Assembly: GCA_910575545.1 (NCBI GenBank)
Contig: CAJTFH010000001.1
Coordinates: 62,001 to 126,000 of the forward strand
Direction: 5' to 3'
Source of the DNA: Bacteroidales bacterium
GTDB lineage: Bacteria > Bacteroidota > Bacteroidia > Bacteroidales > Muribaculaceae
DNA length: 64,000 nt
The notes under the pieces were generated by a model. It saw nothing but the letters and a program-made list of their open reading frames with translations, was not told where the DNA came from and did no database searches. Of this stretch, positions 46,083 to 56,003 are shown piece by piece. The position numbers and the translations under genes were made by a program. How positions within the stretch are numbered: the stretch's first letter is position 1; every line of letters starts with the position of its first letter.

Positions 46083-48272
46083 ATGTCATTACTCAGATTC
46101 AAGGCAGTGAAAGAAGCCTCAGACCGTAAGGCCGTAGAGGTTAAAATGCCATCGGAACGTCCCGAGAAGTTTTATGCCGAAAAGGTTTTCACAAGAGAGA
46201 AGATGTTCGAGTATCTTCCGAAGAAGACCTACGACAAACTGATTTTTGCCATTGACAACAAACAGCCCATATCACGCGAGCTTGCCGATAGTGTGGCTGA
46301 GGGCATGAAGAGATGGGCTCTCGAAAACGGAGTGCGCCATTACACCCACTGGTTCCATCCATTGACGGGTGGCACTGCGGAAAAGCATGATGCCTTCATT
46401 GAACATGACGGCAAAGGTGGGGTTGTGGAAGAATTCGACGGTAAGCTGTTGGTGCAGCAGGAGCCTGATGCATCGAGTTTCCCTAATGGAGGAATACGCA
46501 ACACTTTTGAAGCACGTGGTTATTCCGCCTGGGATATTTCATCTCCCGTATTTATCGTAAATGAGACACTCTGCATACCTACCATTTTTATTTCCTACAC
46601 AGGTGAATCGCTTGATTTCAAGACCCCGTTGTTGCGTGCGCTCAACGCGGTTGATGAAGCCGCTACTGCTGTTGCGCGGTATTTCGACAAGGATGTGAAG
46701 CATGTCAATTCTTATCTCGGCTGGGAGCAGGAGTATTTTCTTGTGGATGAGGCCCTTTATGCGGCTCGTCCGGATCTTGTGCTTACCGGACGCACTCTAA
46801 TGGGGCATGAGAGCGCCAAGAACCAACAGCTTGAAGACCATTATTTCGGTGCGATTCCGTCGCGTGTGGCGGCTTTCATGCTTGATCTTGAAAATGAGTG
46901 CCATCGGCTGGGGATACCGGCGCATACACGCCATAATGAGGTTGCTCCCAACCAATTTGAACTTGCCCCTATCTTTGAAGAAACCAATTTGGCCAATGAC
47001 CATAATCTGCTGTTGATGTCGCTGATGGCAGAGGTGGCCCGGCGCCATAATTTCCGTGTATTGCTCCATGAAAAACCGTTTGCCGGCATCAATGGCTCTG
47101 GCAAGCATAACAACTGGAGTCTTGGCACTGACACCGGCACATTACTTTTTTCACCCGGCAAAACTCCGCGTGAAAACCTCAGGTTCATGGCATTCATGGC
47201 AATCGTGATGGCTGCTGTGTACCGTCACAACGGTTTGTTGAAAGCTTCCATTTCTTCGGCTACGAATGCCCACCGTCTCGGCGCAAATGAAGCCCCTCCT
47301 GCCATTATTTCAATCTTCACCGGCAAGCAGATTGCCGACATTATCGAGCGTCTTGAGAACAGCACTGAAGATGAACTGATTACATTAGGTGGTAAAGAGG
47401 GTATTGATATGGGTATGGCTCAGATTCCTGAGATTATGCTCGATAATACCGACCGTAACCGTACGTCGCCATTTGCGTTTACAGGCAACAGGTTTGAGTT
47501 CAGGGCTGTGGGTTCGTCGGCGAACTGTGCCTCGGCAATGATTGCCTTGAATGCCGCAGTTGCGGAGCAGCTGAAAGAATTTAAGAAAAACGTTGATGCC
47601 AGGGTTGAACGTGAAGAATCTCTGTATCATGCGATACTTGAAGAGACCAAGGCATTGATTGTTAAGTCAAAGGCAATCCATTTCGACGGCAACGGATATA
47701 GCGAGGAATGGAAAGCCGAAGCTGCGCGCCGTGGCCTTGATTGCGAGACTTCCGTGCCGAAGATTTTCGATGCTTACCTGCGTCCGGAATCCGTGAAGAT
47801 GTTTGGCGAGACCGGAGTATTCACCGAGTTCGAGCTGAAAGCCCGCAATGAAGTGAAATGGGAGACATATACCAAGAAAATCCAGATTGAGGCGCGGGTG
47901 CTCGGCGACCTTGCCATTAACCATGTGGTTCCGGTGGCAACCCGCTATCAGTCGATTCTGGTTGATAACCTCGTTAAATTGAAAACACTTTTCCCTGTGG
48001 CCAAAGGGAACGCATTGACGGCACGCGATCTCAGCACGATTGAAAAAATGTCTGAGCATATGGGCGTTATAAAAGAAGAGACTGACCGCATGGTCAATGC
48101 CCGGAAACAGGCCAATGCCATAGAATGTGAGCGGGAAAAAGCGATTGCATATCATGATAATGTTGTGCCTTGCATGGAACGCATTCGCTACCATATCGAC
48201 AAACTGGAGCTTATGGTAGATAACGAAATGTGGCCGTTGCCCAAATATCGTGAGATGCTGTTTATAAGATGA
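46083..48272 (+). CDS. glnN: Type III glutamine synthetase
   Basis: 729 residues, the length of GSIII. It starts MSLLRFKAVKEASDRKAVEV; family words are MKRWALENGVRHYTHWFHPLTGGTAEKHD, LGWEQEYFLVD (metal-binding Glu), HNEVAPNQFELAPIFEE, KPFAGINGSGKHNNWSLGTD and the C-terminal DKLELMVDNEMWPLPKY. It makes glutamine from glutamate and ammonium as a dodecamer. The next gene starts nine bases after its stop and encodes a glutamine-using PurF-like protein. No consensus promoter was seen in the 149 bases before the ATG. Confidence 0.96.
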   Translation: MSLLRFKAVKEASDRKAVEVKMPSERPEKFYAEKVFTREKMFEYLPKKTYDKLIFAIDNKQPISRELADSVAEGMKRWALENGVRHYTHWFHPLTGGTAEKHDAFIEHDGKGGVVEEFDGKLLVQQEPDASSFPNGGIRNTFEARGYSAWDISSPVFIVNETLCIPTIFISYTGESLDFKTPLLRALNAVDEAATAVARYFDKDVKHVNSYLGWEQEYFLVDEALYAARPDLVLTGRTLMGHESAKNQQLEDHYFGAIPSRVAAFMLDLENECHRLGIPAHTRHNEVAPNQFELAPIFEETNLANDHNLLLMSLMAEVARRHNFRVLLHEKPFAGINGSGKHNNWSLGTDTGTLLFSPGKTPRENLRFMAFMAIVMAAVYRHNGLLKASISSATNAHRLGANEAPPAIISIFTGKQIADIIERLENSTEDELITLGGKEGIDMGMAQIPEIMLDNTDRNRTSPFAFTGNRFEFRAVGSSANCASAMIALNAAVAEQLKEFKKNVDARVEREESLYHAILEETKALIVKSKAIHFDGNGYSEEWKAEAARRGLDCETSVPKIFDAYLRPESVKMFGETGVFTEFELKARNEVKWETYTKKIQIEARVLGDLAINHVVPVATRYQSILVDNLVKLKTLFPVAKGNALTARDLSTIEKMSEHMGVIKEETDRMVNARKQANAIECEREKAIAYHDNVVPCMERIRYHIDKLELMVDNEMWPLPKYREMLFIR

Positions 48273-48281
48273 TCCGGCGAG

Positions 48282-50174
48282 ATGGAACAACTCAAGCATG
48301 AATGCGGCATTGCAATGATCCGTTTGCGTAAGCCGCTCGATTACTACCGACAGAAATACGGCACCTATTCCTATGCTCTTAATAAACTCTATCTCCTTAT
48401 GGAGAAGCAGCATAACAGAGGACAGGAAGGTGCCGGGGTCGGGGTGGTTAAACTGCATTCCCGCCCCGGGCATGAATATGTGTTCAGGGAACGGGCGCTG
48501 GGGTCAGGGGCTATAACTGACATTTTCGGCCAGATAATGCCGCAGTTTGAACATGAACATACGGATAACCTGCCGGTTGACGAGGTAGAGGCATATTCGC
48601 CATTCGTCGGTGAAATCTACATGGGCCATCTCCGTTATTCCACCACAGGGAAGTCGGGATTATCTTATGTGCATCCGTTTCTGAGGCGCAATAACTGGAG
48701 GTCGAGGAATCTTCTGATGTGTGGCAACTTCAATATGACAAATGTTGAAGATATTTTCCAAAACGTTGTTGCCAGAGGGCAGCATCCGCGTATATATAGC
48801 GACACAATTGTGTTGCTAGAACAGCTCGGATATGCGCTTGACAAGGAAAACCACCGCCTTTACCGGGAGTTCCGCGACAGGATGGAAGATCCAGAGCTGG
48901 GTATCGCAATAGAAGACAATCTCGATATCGCCCGCGTTTTGCAAAGCGCCGCTCCGGATTGGGACGGAGGCTTTGTGATATGCGGTGCAACCGGAAGCGG
49001 CGATATGTTTGTGTTGCGTGACAGCCATGGAATCAGACCCGCGTTTTATTATGTGGATGACGAGGTGGTTGTGGTGGCTTCGGAACGTCCGGTTATCCAG
49101 ACTGTGTTTGATGTGCGTCGTGCTACCGTCAAGGAACTGACACCAGGAAGTGCATTGATTGTGGCTAAATCGGGCGATATAGAGGTGGTGGATGTGCTTG
49201 GCGAGGCGGAAAACCGTCGTTGTTCATTCGAGCGCATCTATTTTTCGCGAGGTAGCGATGCTGATATATATCGTGAACGCAAGGCTTTGGGTCGTGCTTT
49301 GGTTCCGGATGTGCTCCGTGCGGTTGACAATGATATTGACCATGCGGTGTTGTCTTTTATTCCCAACACGGCCGAAGTGGCTTTTATAGGCTTAGTTGAA
49401 GGATTTGAAGAGCATCTTAACCGATTGAAGACCGATGAACTGCTTCTGTTGCAAAATCAAGGTAGGCTATCGGCAGATGAAATCAGACGTATTCTCGACC
49501 GGAAACTCAGAGTGGAAAAGGTGGCGATCAAAGATATAAAACTGCGCACTTTTATTGCCGAAGGCGCTTCGAGGAATGATTTGGCGGCTCATGTCTATGA
49601 TGTGACATATGGTTGCATCACCGATGGCGTGGATTCAGTTGTTGCCATTGATGATTCGATCGTGCGTGGCACTACATTGCGCCAGTCGATTATAGGTATG
49701 CTCGACAGGCTGCATCCGAAGCGGATTGTGATTGTATCGTCTTCTCCTCAGGTTCGTTATCCGGATTATTATGGTATCGATATGTCGCGTATGAGTGAGT
49801 TTATCGCGTTCAGGGCGGCAATAGCCCTTCTGCATGACAGGGGCATGGATGATATAATAGACAAGGTGTATCAAGAATGCCGTCGGCAGTTGGAACTTCC
49901 TGTTGAGGAGCAGACTAATGCGGTAAAGGCTATTTATGAGCCATTTTCTGATGAAGAAATTTCGGATAAAATGGTGCATATGCTCAAACCGGCGGGGGTG
50001 GAAGCTGAAATAAAGATTGTTTACCAGTCTATAGCGGGATTGCATAGGGCTGTTCCAGACTGCCCCGGTGACTGGTATTTTTCAGGCGATTATCCAACGC
50101 CGGGCGGAAACAGGCTGGCTAATCTTTCATTTATCAATTATTATGAGGGATGCCCTGAAAAACGCTCCTGCTGA
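48282..50174 (+). CDS. Long PurF-like amidophosphoribosyltransferase
   Basis: 630 residues, about 130 more than ordinary PurF. MEQLKHECGIAMIRL places the N-terminal nucleophile Cys at residue 8 behind a short leader that would need removal, as in B. subtilis PurF. The glutamine amidotransferase half has QHNRGQEGAGVGVV, GHLRYSTTGKSG and CGNFNMTN; the phosphoribosyltransferase half has VVAIDDSIVRGTTLRQSI, the PRPP loop. Extra sequence lies in the middle (residues about 350-420) and at the C-terminus (LANLSFINYYEGCPEKRSC). It may be the purine-pathway enzyme or a paralogue with another acceptor; Bacteroidota often carry a shorter true PurF elsewhere. Co-transcribed with glnN. Confidence 0.85.
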   Translation: MEQLKHECGIAMIRLRKPLDYYRQKYGTYSYALNKLYLLMEKQHNRGQEGAGVGVVKLHSRPGHEYVFRERALGSGAITDIFGQIMPQFEHEHTDNLPVDEVEAYSPFVGEIYMGHLRYSTTGKSGLSYVHPFLRRNNWRSRNLLMCGNFNMTNVEDIFQNVVARGQHPRIYSDTIVLLEQLGYALDKENHRLYREFRDRMEDPELGIAIEDNLDIARVLQSAAPDWDGGFVICGATGSGDMFVLRDSHGIRPAFYYVDDEVVVVASERPVIQTVFDVRRATVKELTPGSALIVAKSGDIEVVDVLGEAENRRCSFERIYFSRGSDADIYRERKALGRALVPDVLRAVDNDIDHAVLSFIPNTAEVAFIGLVEGFEEHLNRLKTDELLLLQNQGRLSADEIRRILDRKLRVEKVAIKDIKLRTFIAEGASRNDLAAHVYDVTYGCITDGVDSVVAIDDSIVRGTTLRQSIIGMLDRLHPKRIVIVSSSPQVRYPDYYGIDMSRMSEFIAFRAAIALLHDRGMDDIIDKVYQECRRQLELPVEEQTNAVKAIYEPFSDEEISDKMVHMLKPAGVEAEIKIVYQSIAGLHRAVPDCPGDWYFSGDYPTPGGNRLANLSFINYYEGCPEKRSC

Positions 50175-50211
50175 TAGGTGGATTCCTATCGCTTGAAACT
50201 GACTAACATGA

Positions 50212-50248
50212 ACACCCCCGGCCATTGGCCGGGGGTGTCGGTTATTTT
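50212..50248. terminator. Rho-independent terminator between the glnN-purF-like pair and the LRR gene
   Basis: ACACCCCCGGCC (50212-50223) pairs perfectly with 50227-50238 and is followed by CGGTTATTTT on the plus strand. It lies between converging genes. Confidence 0.8.
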
Positions 50249-50282
50249 GCCGTTCCGATAATATGGTCGGAAAATAGTGTGG

Positions 50283-51341
50283 TTAGTAGTTCCACTGACA
50301 TGCTACCATCGAGAGTGAGTTGCAACCAACTGTCCGGAGGTCGGTAATCATGTTGTAGCGGCAGTTGATGTAGGTGAGTGCCTGGTCAAATGATACGTCG
50401 AGCATAGTCAACTGGTTGTTGTTGCAAAGCAGACGTTGCAGGAATGTCTGATTGCTCAAAGTCAGGTTGGTAAGGTCGTTGTATGAGCAGTCAACGAAGA
50501 GCAGCTGCGGGCAGTTATTAACAGTTAGCGAAGTCAGATTATTGTAGGAACATACGAGGTCGAGAAGTGATTTGCAATCACGCATCGCCAGGCTTACCAT
50601 GTTATTGTCGGAGCAGATGAATGTGCTGAGCGACGGCAGGTTGCTGATAATGAGATTTGAAATTTCGTTATCGTCAATATTGAGGTTTTGCAGGGCTTCT
50701 ACGCCTACTAAAGTCAGGCCGGTCAGTTTGTTGTAGCCACAATAGAGGTTTTTCAGAGCTGTGCAATATTCAACTTTCAGCATTTCCAGATGGTTGCCTT
50801 GGCAGTTAAGCGTTTTAAGGCTTGTGGAGTTTGCCACATCAAGCGCCACCAGATAGTTGTTGCTGATGTTGACCGTTTCAATAACAGGAGTGCCGGTCAG
50901 AGTGAATTCCGTGATACGGTTTTTATAGATGTTGAGGGTCTTGAGACCAGTGCAACCGTCGAGACTTACTCCTGAGAGTTTGTTTCGCTGGGCATCGAGC
51001 CTTGTGATGGCTGCGTCACCGTCGATATTTAGCGATGTAAGCGCGTTACGGGATACGTTGACTTTAGTCAAAGCTTTGAATCCGGAAAGATTGAGTTCGC
51101 CTGCCAGATGCTTGTCGCCCCATTCGATAGCTGTTACGCGTCCGTTGGCAACGGTTACGCCTTCCCACGTGGCAGGGTTCTTAAGATCAGTGATTTTTAG
51201 AGCCTCTGCATTTGTGGCAGCTTTTTCACCAGGTTGTGAAAGGAAAGACTGAAGCTGACGAAGTTCGTTTTTGTCGAATTTCTGGGCTGATGCGCTCATG
51301 CATCCTACCATGAGGGCAATCAATAAAAGAGACTTTTTCAT
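50283..51341 (-). CDS. Secreted leucine-rich-repeat protein
   Basis: 352 residues. MKKSLLLIALMVGCMSASAQ is a signal peptide; the open frame upstream to 51383 is not used. After about 80 residues come eleven or so repeats of 21-23 residues with the pattern L..L.C..N.L..L.V..C, for example LKNLYCGYNKLTGLTLVG and LLDLVCSYNNLTSLTVNN. Many repeats have Cys at a fixed place. Such repeats form a curved solenoid used for binding. The protein ends at the last repeat (SMVACQWNY) with no type IX sorting domain or membrane anchor, so it is probably periplasmic or released. Ligand unknown. Confidence 0.85.
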   Translation of the reverse strand: MKKSLLLIALMVGCMSASAQKFDKNELRQLQSFLSQPGEKAATNAEALKITDLKNPATWEGVTVANGRVTAIEWGDKHLAGELNLSGFKALTKVNVSRNALTSLNIDGDAAITRLDAQRNKLSGVSLDGCTGLKTLNIYKNRITEFTLTGTPVIETVNISNNYLVALDVANSTSLKTLNCQGNHLEMLKVEYCTALKNLYCGYNKLTGLTLVGVEALQNLNIDDNEISNLIISNLPSLSTFICSDNNMVSLAMRDCKSLLDLVCSYNNLTSLTVNNCPQLLFVDCSYNDLTNLTLSNQTFLQRLLCNNNQLTMLDVSFDQALTYINCRYNMITDLRTVGCNSLSMVACQWNY

Positions 51342-51644
51342 ATAAATAGTTGTTAAGAGTTTTTTGATTTCTGTTAATTGCATTTTTGGCGCTAAAGGTT
51401 GCAGACGCTTTAAGTTTCATGCCGTTTTGATTAGCAGGTTGGTTGAGCACTTACGCCATTAGCGATTTTACTCTATTAACATTCTGCGTTAACAAAAGGT
51501 TGTGAAAAAGCGAAAAAAAACGCAGGGCACTCTGATTTTTTTCAGAATGCCCTGTTTAGGATGTTATATACTGCCAAAAAAATTTTTGGGTGAAATGAAA
51601 ATTTGAGGCAATAAAATATAATCAGACGATGCAAGCGGCTGTTA
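51342..51644. other. Non-coding stretch between the ABC-F gene and the LRR gene
   Basis: Holds the ABC-F terminator (51513-51554) and the LRR gene leader. No consensus -33/-7 promoter could be found for the LRR gene on the minus strand. No reading frame of note. Confidence 0.5.
51513..51554 (-). terminator. Rho-independent terminator of the ABC-F gene
   Basis: On the minus strand CAGGGCATTCTGA (51542-51554) pairs with TCAGAGTGCCCTG (51523-51535) with one G-T pair, followed after CG by eight T. Confidence 0.85.
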
Positions 51645-53645
51645 TCACATAAGCCGTTGCTTAAGGTTGTCGAATTCCATTGATGCTAATTCCCATAACG
51701 ACATTGCGTTTTCAAGATTACGGGTTGTTGCGGAATGACGATTGAAAATGTCGCCGTCTGTTTCGCCATTGGCTATGCGGGTTTCGATGTCTGCAATCTC
51801 TTTTTCGATGTCTGCAATCCGTTTTTCTGCTTCCTCGATTTTTTTTGATGCTTTCCGGAGCATTTTTTCACGCTCGCGTTGTTCTGCATAGCTTAGTTTC
51901 GCGGCAGGGGTGGCCTTTTGTTGCGAATCAGTTGCTGCCGTTTCGGATTGTATATTGTGTGGCTTTTCCGTTTGGGTTGGCTTTATGGCGTTTTTTTCAG
52001 CTGTTGGAGATTGGGTCAGTTCCAATTCACGCAATGAAGAAATCTTTTTCTTTTCCAGAAATTCATATATTCCACCAAGGCATTCTTTTACTTTTCCGCC
52101 TCCGAATTCATAGACCTTCTCAACTAATCCGTCAAGGAATTCACGGTCGTGGCTGACGACTATGACCGTGCCGTCGAAGTCTTTTATAGCTTGTTTGAGA
52201 ATATCCTTGGTTTTCATGTCAAGGTGGTTGGTCGGCTCGTCGAGAATCAGCAGATTGACAGGTTGAAGCAATAGCCGAATCATCGCCAGACGTGTTTTTT
52301 CGCCGCCAGACAACACGCTGACTTTCTTTTCGGATTCCTCCCCGCCAAACATGAATGCTCCAAGTATGTCGCGTATTTTGGTGCGTATATCGCCAACGGC
52401 AACATGGTCGATGGTGTCGAATACGGTCAAAGTGCCATCGAGAAGCTGTGCCTGGTTTTGTGCGAAATATCCGATCTGCACATTATGGCCGATTTTCAAA
52501 GAACCCGTAAATGGAATTTCGCCCATAATGCATTTTACCAAGGTGGATTTGCCTTCACCGTTTTTGCCTACGAATGCCACTTTTTCACCTCTGCGGATGG
52601 TGAATGTGGCATTGTCAAACACCTGGTGGCTGCCATATGATTTACCTACATTGTCGGCTATAATGGGGTAGTCGCCTGAGCGTGGCGCCGGAGGGAAACG
52701 GAGATTAAGCCTTGAATTATCAACATCATCGATCTCAATGCGGTTGATTTTCGCGAGCTGTTTCATGCGGCTCTGAACCTGCACGGCTTTGGTGGCTTTA
52801 TATCGGAATCTTTCGATAAAGGCCTCGGTGTCTGCTATTTCTTTTTGTTGGTTCAGGTAGGCCCGTGTCTGTTGCTCGATGCGCTCTTTCCTCAACTCAA
52901 CGAACTTTGAATAATTGACCGCATAGTCGTAGATTTTTCCGCAGGATATTTCAATTGTGCGGTTTGTGACGTTATCGATAAAAGCCCTGTCATGGCTTAC
53001 TAACACTACGGCTTTGGCTTTTGTTGCCAGGAATTGTTCGAGCCATTGGATTGATTCGATGTCAAGATGGTTGGTCGGCTCGTCGAGCAATAACACATCG
53101 GGGTGTTGCAGCAGTAGTTTTGCGAGTTCGACACGCATACGCCATCCGCCGGAAAATTCCGATGTCGGCCGGTTGAAATCTTCTCTGACGAAACCGAGTC
53201 CAAGGAGTGTGCGTTCCATTTCAGCTTCGTGGTTTTCACTCTGTTCCATGGCAAGGCGCTCTGACAGTTGAGCCACAGAGTCGATAATCCGCTGATATTC
53301 CGGTGATTCATAATCTGAGCGTTCTGCCAGCTGGATATTTAATTTATCGAGGCGTTGTTGCATGTCGTCAAGTGCAGAGAATGCTTTGCGCACCTCTTGC
53401 AACAATGTGGTTTCATCAGCGAGTTTCATCTGCTGGGGCAGATAACCGATGGTAGTATCGGCCGGCACTGAAACGTTGCCCGACGTTGGACTCTGCAATC
53501 CGGCAATGATTTTGAGCATTGTTGATTTGCCTGCACCGTTTTTACCCACAAGCGCAATCCGGTCGCGTCGGTTGATTACATAATTTATGTTGTTGAAGAG
53601 AGACTTTGCACTAAATTCTACAGACAGGTTCTGAATTGAAATCAC
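51645..53645 (-). CDS. ABC-F family ATPase (translation-associated)
   Basis: 666 residues with two ABC cassettes and no membrane segment. Cassette 1: Walker A GKNGAGKSTML, signature FSGGWRMRVELAKLL, Walker B LLLDEPTNHLD. A linker with basic helical text (residues about 235-320) follows. Cassette 2: GKNGEGKSTLVK, LSGGEKTRLAMIRLLL, LLILDEPTNHLD. The C-terminus (540-666) is a charged coiled coil, as in Uup and related factors. ABC-F proteins act on ribosomes, easing stalls; some give antibiotic protection, but the context here (folate and nucleotide housekeeping) suggests a core factor. Confidence 0.9.
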   Translation of the reverse strand: MISIQNLSVEFSAKSLFNNINYVINRRDRIALVGKNGAGKSTMLKIIAGLQSPTSGNVSVPADTTIGYLPQQMKLADETTLLQEVRKAFSALDDMQQRLDKLNIQLAERSDYESPEYQRIIDSVAQLSERLAMEQSENHEAEMERTLLGLGFVREDFNRPTSEFSGGWRMRVELAKLLLQHPDVLLLDEPTNHLDIESIQWLEQFLATKAKAVVLVSHDRAFIDNVTNRTIEISCGKIYDYAVNYSKFVELRKERIEQQTRAYLNQQKEIADTEAFIERFRYKATKAVQVQSRMKQLAKINRIEIDDVDNSRLNLRFPPAPRSGDYPIIADNVGKSYGSHQVFDNATFTIRRGEKVAFVGKNGEGKSTLVKCIMGEIPFTGSLKIGHNVQIGYFAQNQAQLLDGTLTVFDTIDHVAVGDIRTKIRDILGAFMFGGEESEKKVSVLSGGEKTRLAMIRLLLQPVNLLILDEPTNHLDMKTKDILKQAIKDFDGTVIVVSHDREFLDGLVEKVYEFGGGKVKECLGGIYEFLEKKKISSLRELELTQSPTAEKNAIKPTQTEKPHNIQSETAATDSQQKATPAAKLSYAEQREREKMLRKASKKIEEAEKRIADIEKEIADIETRIANGETDGDIFNRHSATTRNLENAMSLWELASMEFDNLKQRLM

Positions 53646-53694
53646 AGCAAATTACTTTTTATGTTTATGGGGTTATTATCTTCTCCCCATGCAA

Positions 53695-54255
53695 CTATTT
53701 TTTTCGGTGATGAATCACAAGACAACGTGATTCGGTGATGATTATGTCCATTGCCACGTCGTGTGGTTCGGCCGGAATCTCTATGTCGAGCAACTGGAAG
53801 TCATAGCCAACACCGATTTTGGTTGCTTTTACAGATTGAAGCATACGGTCGTAGTATCCTTTCCCGCGACCGATACGGTTGCCGCGACGGTCGTAGGCTA
53901 TGCCGGGCACGATAACGAGTTCCATTTGTGCCACGTCGGCCATATTATCCCCTTGTGGCTCTTCTATATGAAAAGACCCCATTGCCATGCGGCTTTGGTC
54001 GTATGGAAGTATGTCAAGATTGACGCCGTTTACCCTCGGAAGAAAGAAATGTTTCTTTTTGTTCCATTTCTGTAGAAATTCATGGGTCGACAGCTCGTCG
54101 GGCAGAGAATGGTAAAGAAGTATGTTTTCGGCAAGGAGGAAAGCCGCAGATTGTTCTAGTTTGTTGAACACATTGCTTGATGCATGCCGTTTCTCGTTGT
54201 CAGAAAGCAGGCTTTTGCGGGCTTTTATTTTACTTCTTATTTCATCCTTATCCAT
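53695..54255 (-). CDS. 5-formyltetrahydrofolate cyclo-ligase
   Basis: 186 residues starting MDKDEIRSKIKARK. The ATP-grasping and folate signature are seen in LLYHSLPDELSTHEFLQ, and VIVPGIAYDRRGNRIGRGKGYYDRML is the classic C-terminal motif. It converts 5-formyl-THF to methenyl-THF with ATP. Upstream codons to 54351 overlap the S41 protease gene and are not used. The order dCMP deaminase, S41 protease, cyclo-ligase is common in Bacteroidales. Confidence 0.93.
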   Translation of the reverse strand: MDKDEIRSKIKARKSLLSDNEKRHASSNVFNKLEQSAAFLLAENILLYHSLPDELSTHEFLQKWNKKKHFFLPRVNGVNLDILPYDQSRMAMGSFHIEEPQGDNMADVAQMELVIVPGIAYDRRGNRIGRGKGYYDRMLQSVKATKIGVGYDFQLLDIEIPAEPHDVAMDIIITESRCLVIHHRKK

Positions 54256-54286
54256 GGTCTTGACTGTTAAGTTGGGAATTAAACAG

Positions 54287-55936
54287 TTATTTCTTGGCCT
54301 CTTCCTCTGTTGTCTGGGATTTCGGCGCAGCAATCGGAAAGGCTGCTCCACCGTTGAGCAATTCTTCCACGCCTTTGTTCACATTGGCATCCATCCGGTT
54401 GACGATGGTGAAGTAGGCCGTGTAGTCAAGCACATCGCGTGCAATCAGCGCTTTCAGTTGGTTAACAATCAAATCGTGGGAAATGTTGATATAATACCAG
54501 CGGGCAGACACTCCGTTGCGTGCGGCAAAATTCACAAATTGGCGCAACAATGTGTCATCGGCCGGAAGCAGTTTCTCAAGTTGCTCAACAGAGCTGACAT
54601 CACCCAGCTTATCGCGGTTGGCGTCAACATAATCGAATGCGAATTTCTGCAGGAGCCCGGCATTTGCCACATTTATATAGTAGGAGGTGATGCCGGTAGT
54701 GTCGTTGGGCACGAATATGTCGGGCATTATTCCACCGCCTCCATAAACAGTGCGGCCATGCATTGTTTTGAACTCGATTGATTTATCGAGTTTTATGGAA
54801 TCTTGGTTGAACATTTCCCCACGGTTATATCGGTCGAGAATATCGTGGCCATAAAGGGCGCTGTTAGAATAGTCTTTCTGTATGCAACGACCGGATGGTG
54901 TATAGTAGCGTCCGATTGTCAGTCTGATTGCGCTGCTGTCAGGAAGCACAGCCTGGCGCTGGATAAGCCCTTTGCCGAATGACCTGCGGCCGATTATCAA
55001 GGCGCGGTCATTGTCTTGCAGGGCACCTGCAAATATTTCAGAAGATGAAGCTGAGAATTCATCAAGGAGCACCACCACCTGGCTGTCTTTGAAATTGCCG
55101 TTGCCGTCGGCCTGGACACCTTTCTGGGAGTAGTAGTCGCGCTCGCGCGTCGACACTATGATGTCGCCCTTTTCAAGGAACTCATTTGCCATCAGGAATG
55201 CAATCTCCATGAATCCGCCTGTATTGCCGCGCAGGTCGATGATGAAATCCTGGGCACCGCTGCGTTTAAGACTGTTGAGAGACTGCCAGAATTCGTCGTA
55301 GGTGGTTCGGCCGAATTTATCAACTTTGATATAACCGATGCCCGGCGATACTATATAGGATGCTGTTACGGAGTTTTGCGGTATATCACCACGCGTAACT
55401 TCATACTTCAGCGTTTTCTTCGCATTGTGGCGTTTGATTCCGAGCTTGACTTTGGTGTCGCGTTCTCCTCGGAGCTTTTTCATTACCTGCTCATTGGTTA
55501 TGCCTATGCCGGCAACATCTTCATTGTCGACCTTCACAATTCTGTCGCCGGCTTTGATGCCGACCTTTTCGGCGGGACCGCCTGACACGACTTCCACAAC
55601 GGTGATGGTGTCGTTATTGATCAAGAACTGCACTCCGATGCCACAGAAACTTCCGTCAAGTTCCTCATTGACCGATTGAAGGTCGGAGGAGGGGATATAA
55701 ACCGAATGTGGGTCGAGGTTTGTCAGCAGACTTGGCAGGGTTTTTTCAAGCAGACTGTCAAGGCTGATTTCATCGACATAATCGTTTTTAATGAGGTTGA
55801 GAATCGTCTGGAATTTTTTTTGGGCCGGAGTTGGGCCGCTTTGCCGGTGGAGCATGTCACCGCCAAAGAATCCCAAAACAAAAGTAAGTGCCACAATCAG
55901 CGGCACCCAGACCGATGTTCTTTTAAGGTTGTCCAT
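54287..55936 (-). CDS. S41 family C-terminal processing peptidase
   Basis: 549 residues. One N-terminal membrane helix (about 10-28) anchors it to the inner membrane with the rest in the periplasm. A PDZ domain follows (GIGVQFLINNDTITVVEVVSGGPAEKVGIKAGDRIV), then the protease core with DLRGNTGG, FSASSSEIFAGALQ (catalytic Ser near residue 300) and RSFGKGLIQ (catalytic Lys). It belongs to the CtpA/Prc group that trims periplasmic proteins. The tail of about 180 residues beyond the core has no recognised motif and ends in EEEAKK. Gap of 31 bases to the cyclo-ligase gene. Confidence 0.93.
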   Translation of the reverse strand: MDNLKRTSVWVPLIVALTFVLGFFGGDMLHRQSGPTPAQKKFQTILNLIKNDYVDEISLDSLLEKTLPSLLTNLDPHSVYIPSSDLQSVNEELDGSFCGIGVQFLINNDTITVVEVVSGGPAEKVGIKAGDRIVKVDNEDVAGIGITNEQVMKKLRGERDTKVKLGIKRHNAKKTLKYEVTRGDIPQNSVTASYIVSPGIGYIKVDKFGRTTYDEFWQSLNSLKRSGAQDFIIDLRGNTGGFMEIAFLMANEFLEKGDIIVSTRERDYYSQKGVQADGNGNFKDSQVVVLLDEFSASSSEIFAGALQDNDRALIIGRRSFGKGLIQRQAVLPDSSAIRLTIGRYYTPSGRCIQKDYSNSALYGHDILDRYNRGEMFNQDSIKLDKSIEFKTMHGRTVYGGGGIMPDIFVPNDTTGITSYYINVANAGLLQKFAFDYVDANRDKLGDVSSVEQLEKLLPADDTLLRQFVNFAARNGVSARWYYINISHDLIVNQLKALIARDVLDYTAYFTIVNRMDANVNKGVEELLNGGAAFPIAAPKSQTTEEEAKK

Positions 55937-56003
55937 AAAGTTGAACAGGACGCATATGCGCAGAGGTGTGAAAAAATAGGGTTATGATTGGGAATTTGGC
56001 ATA

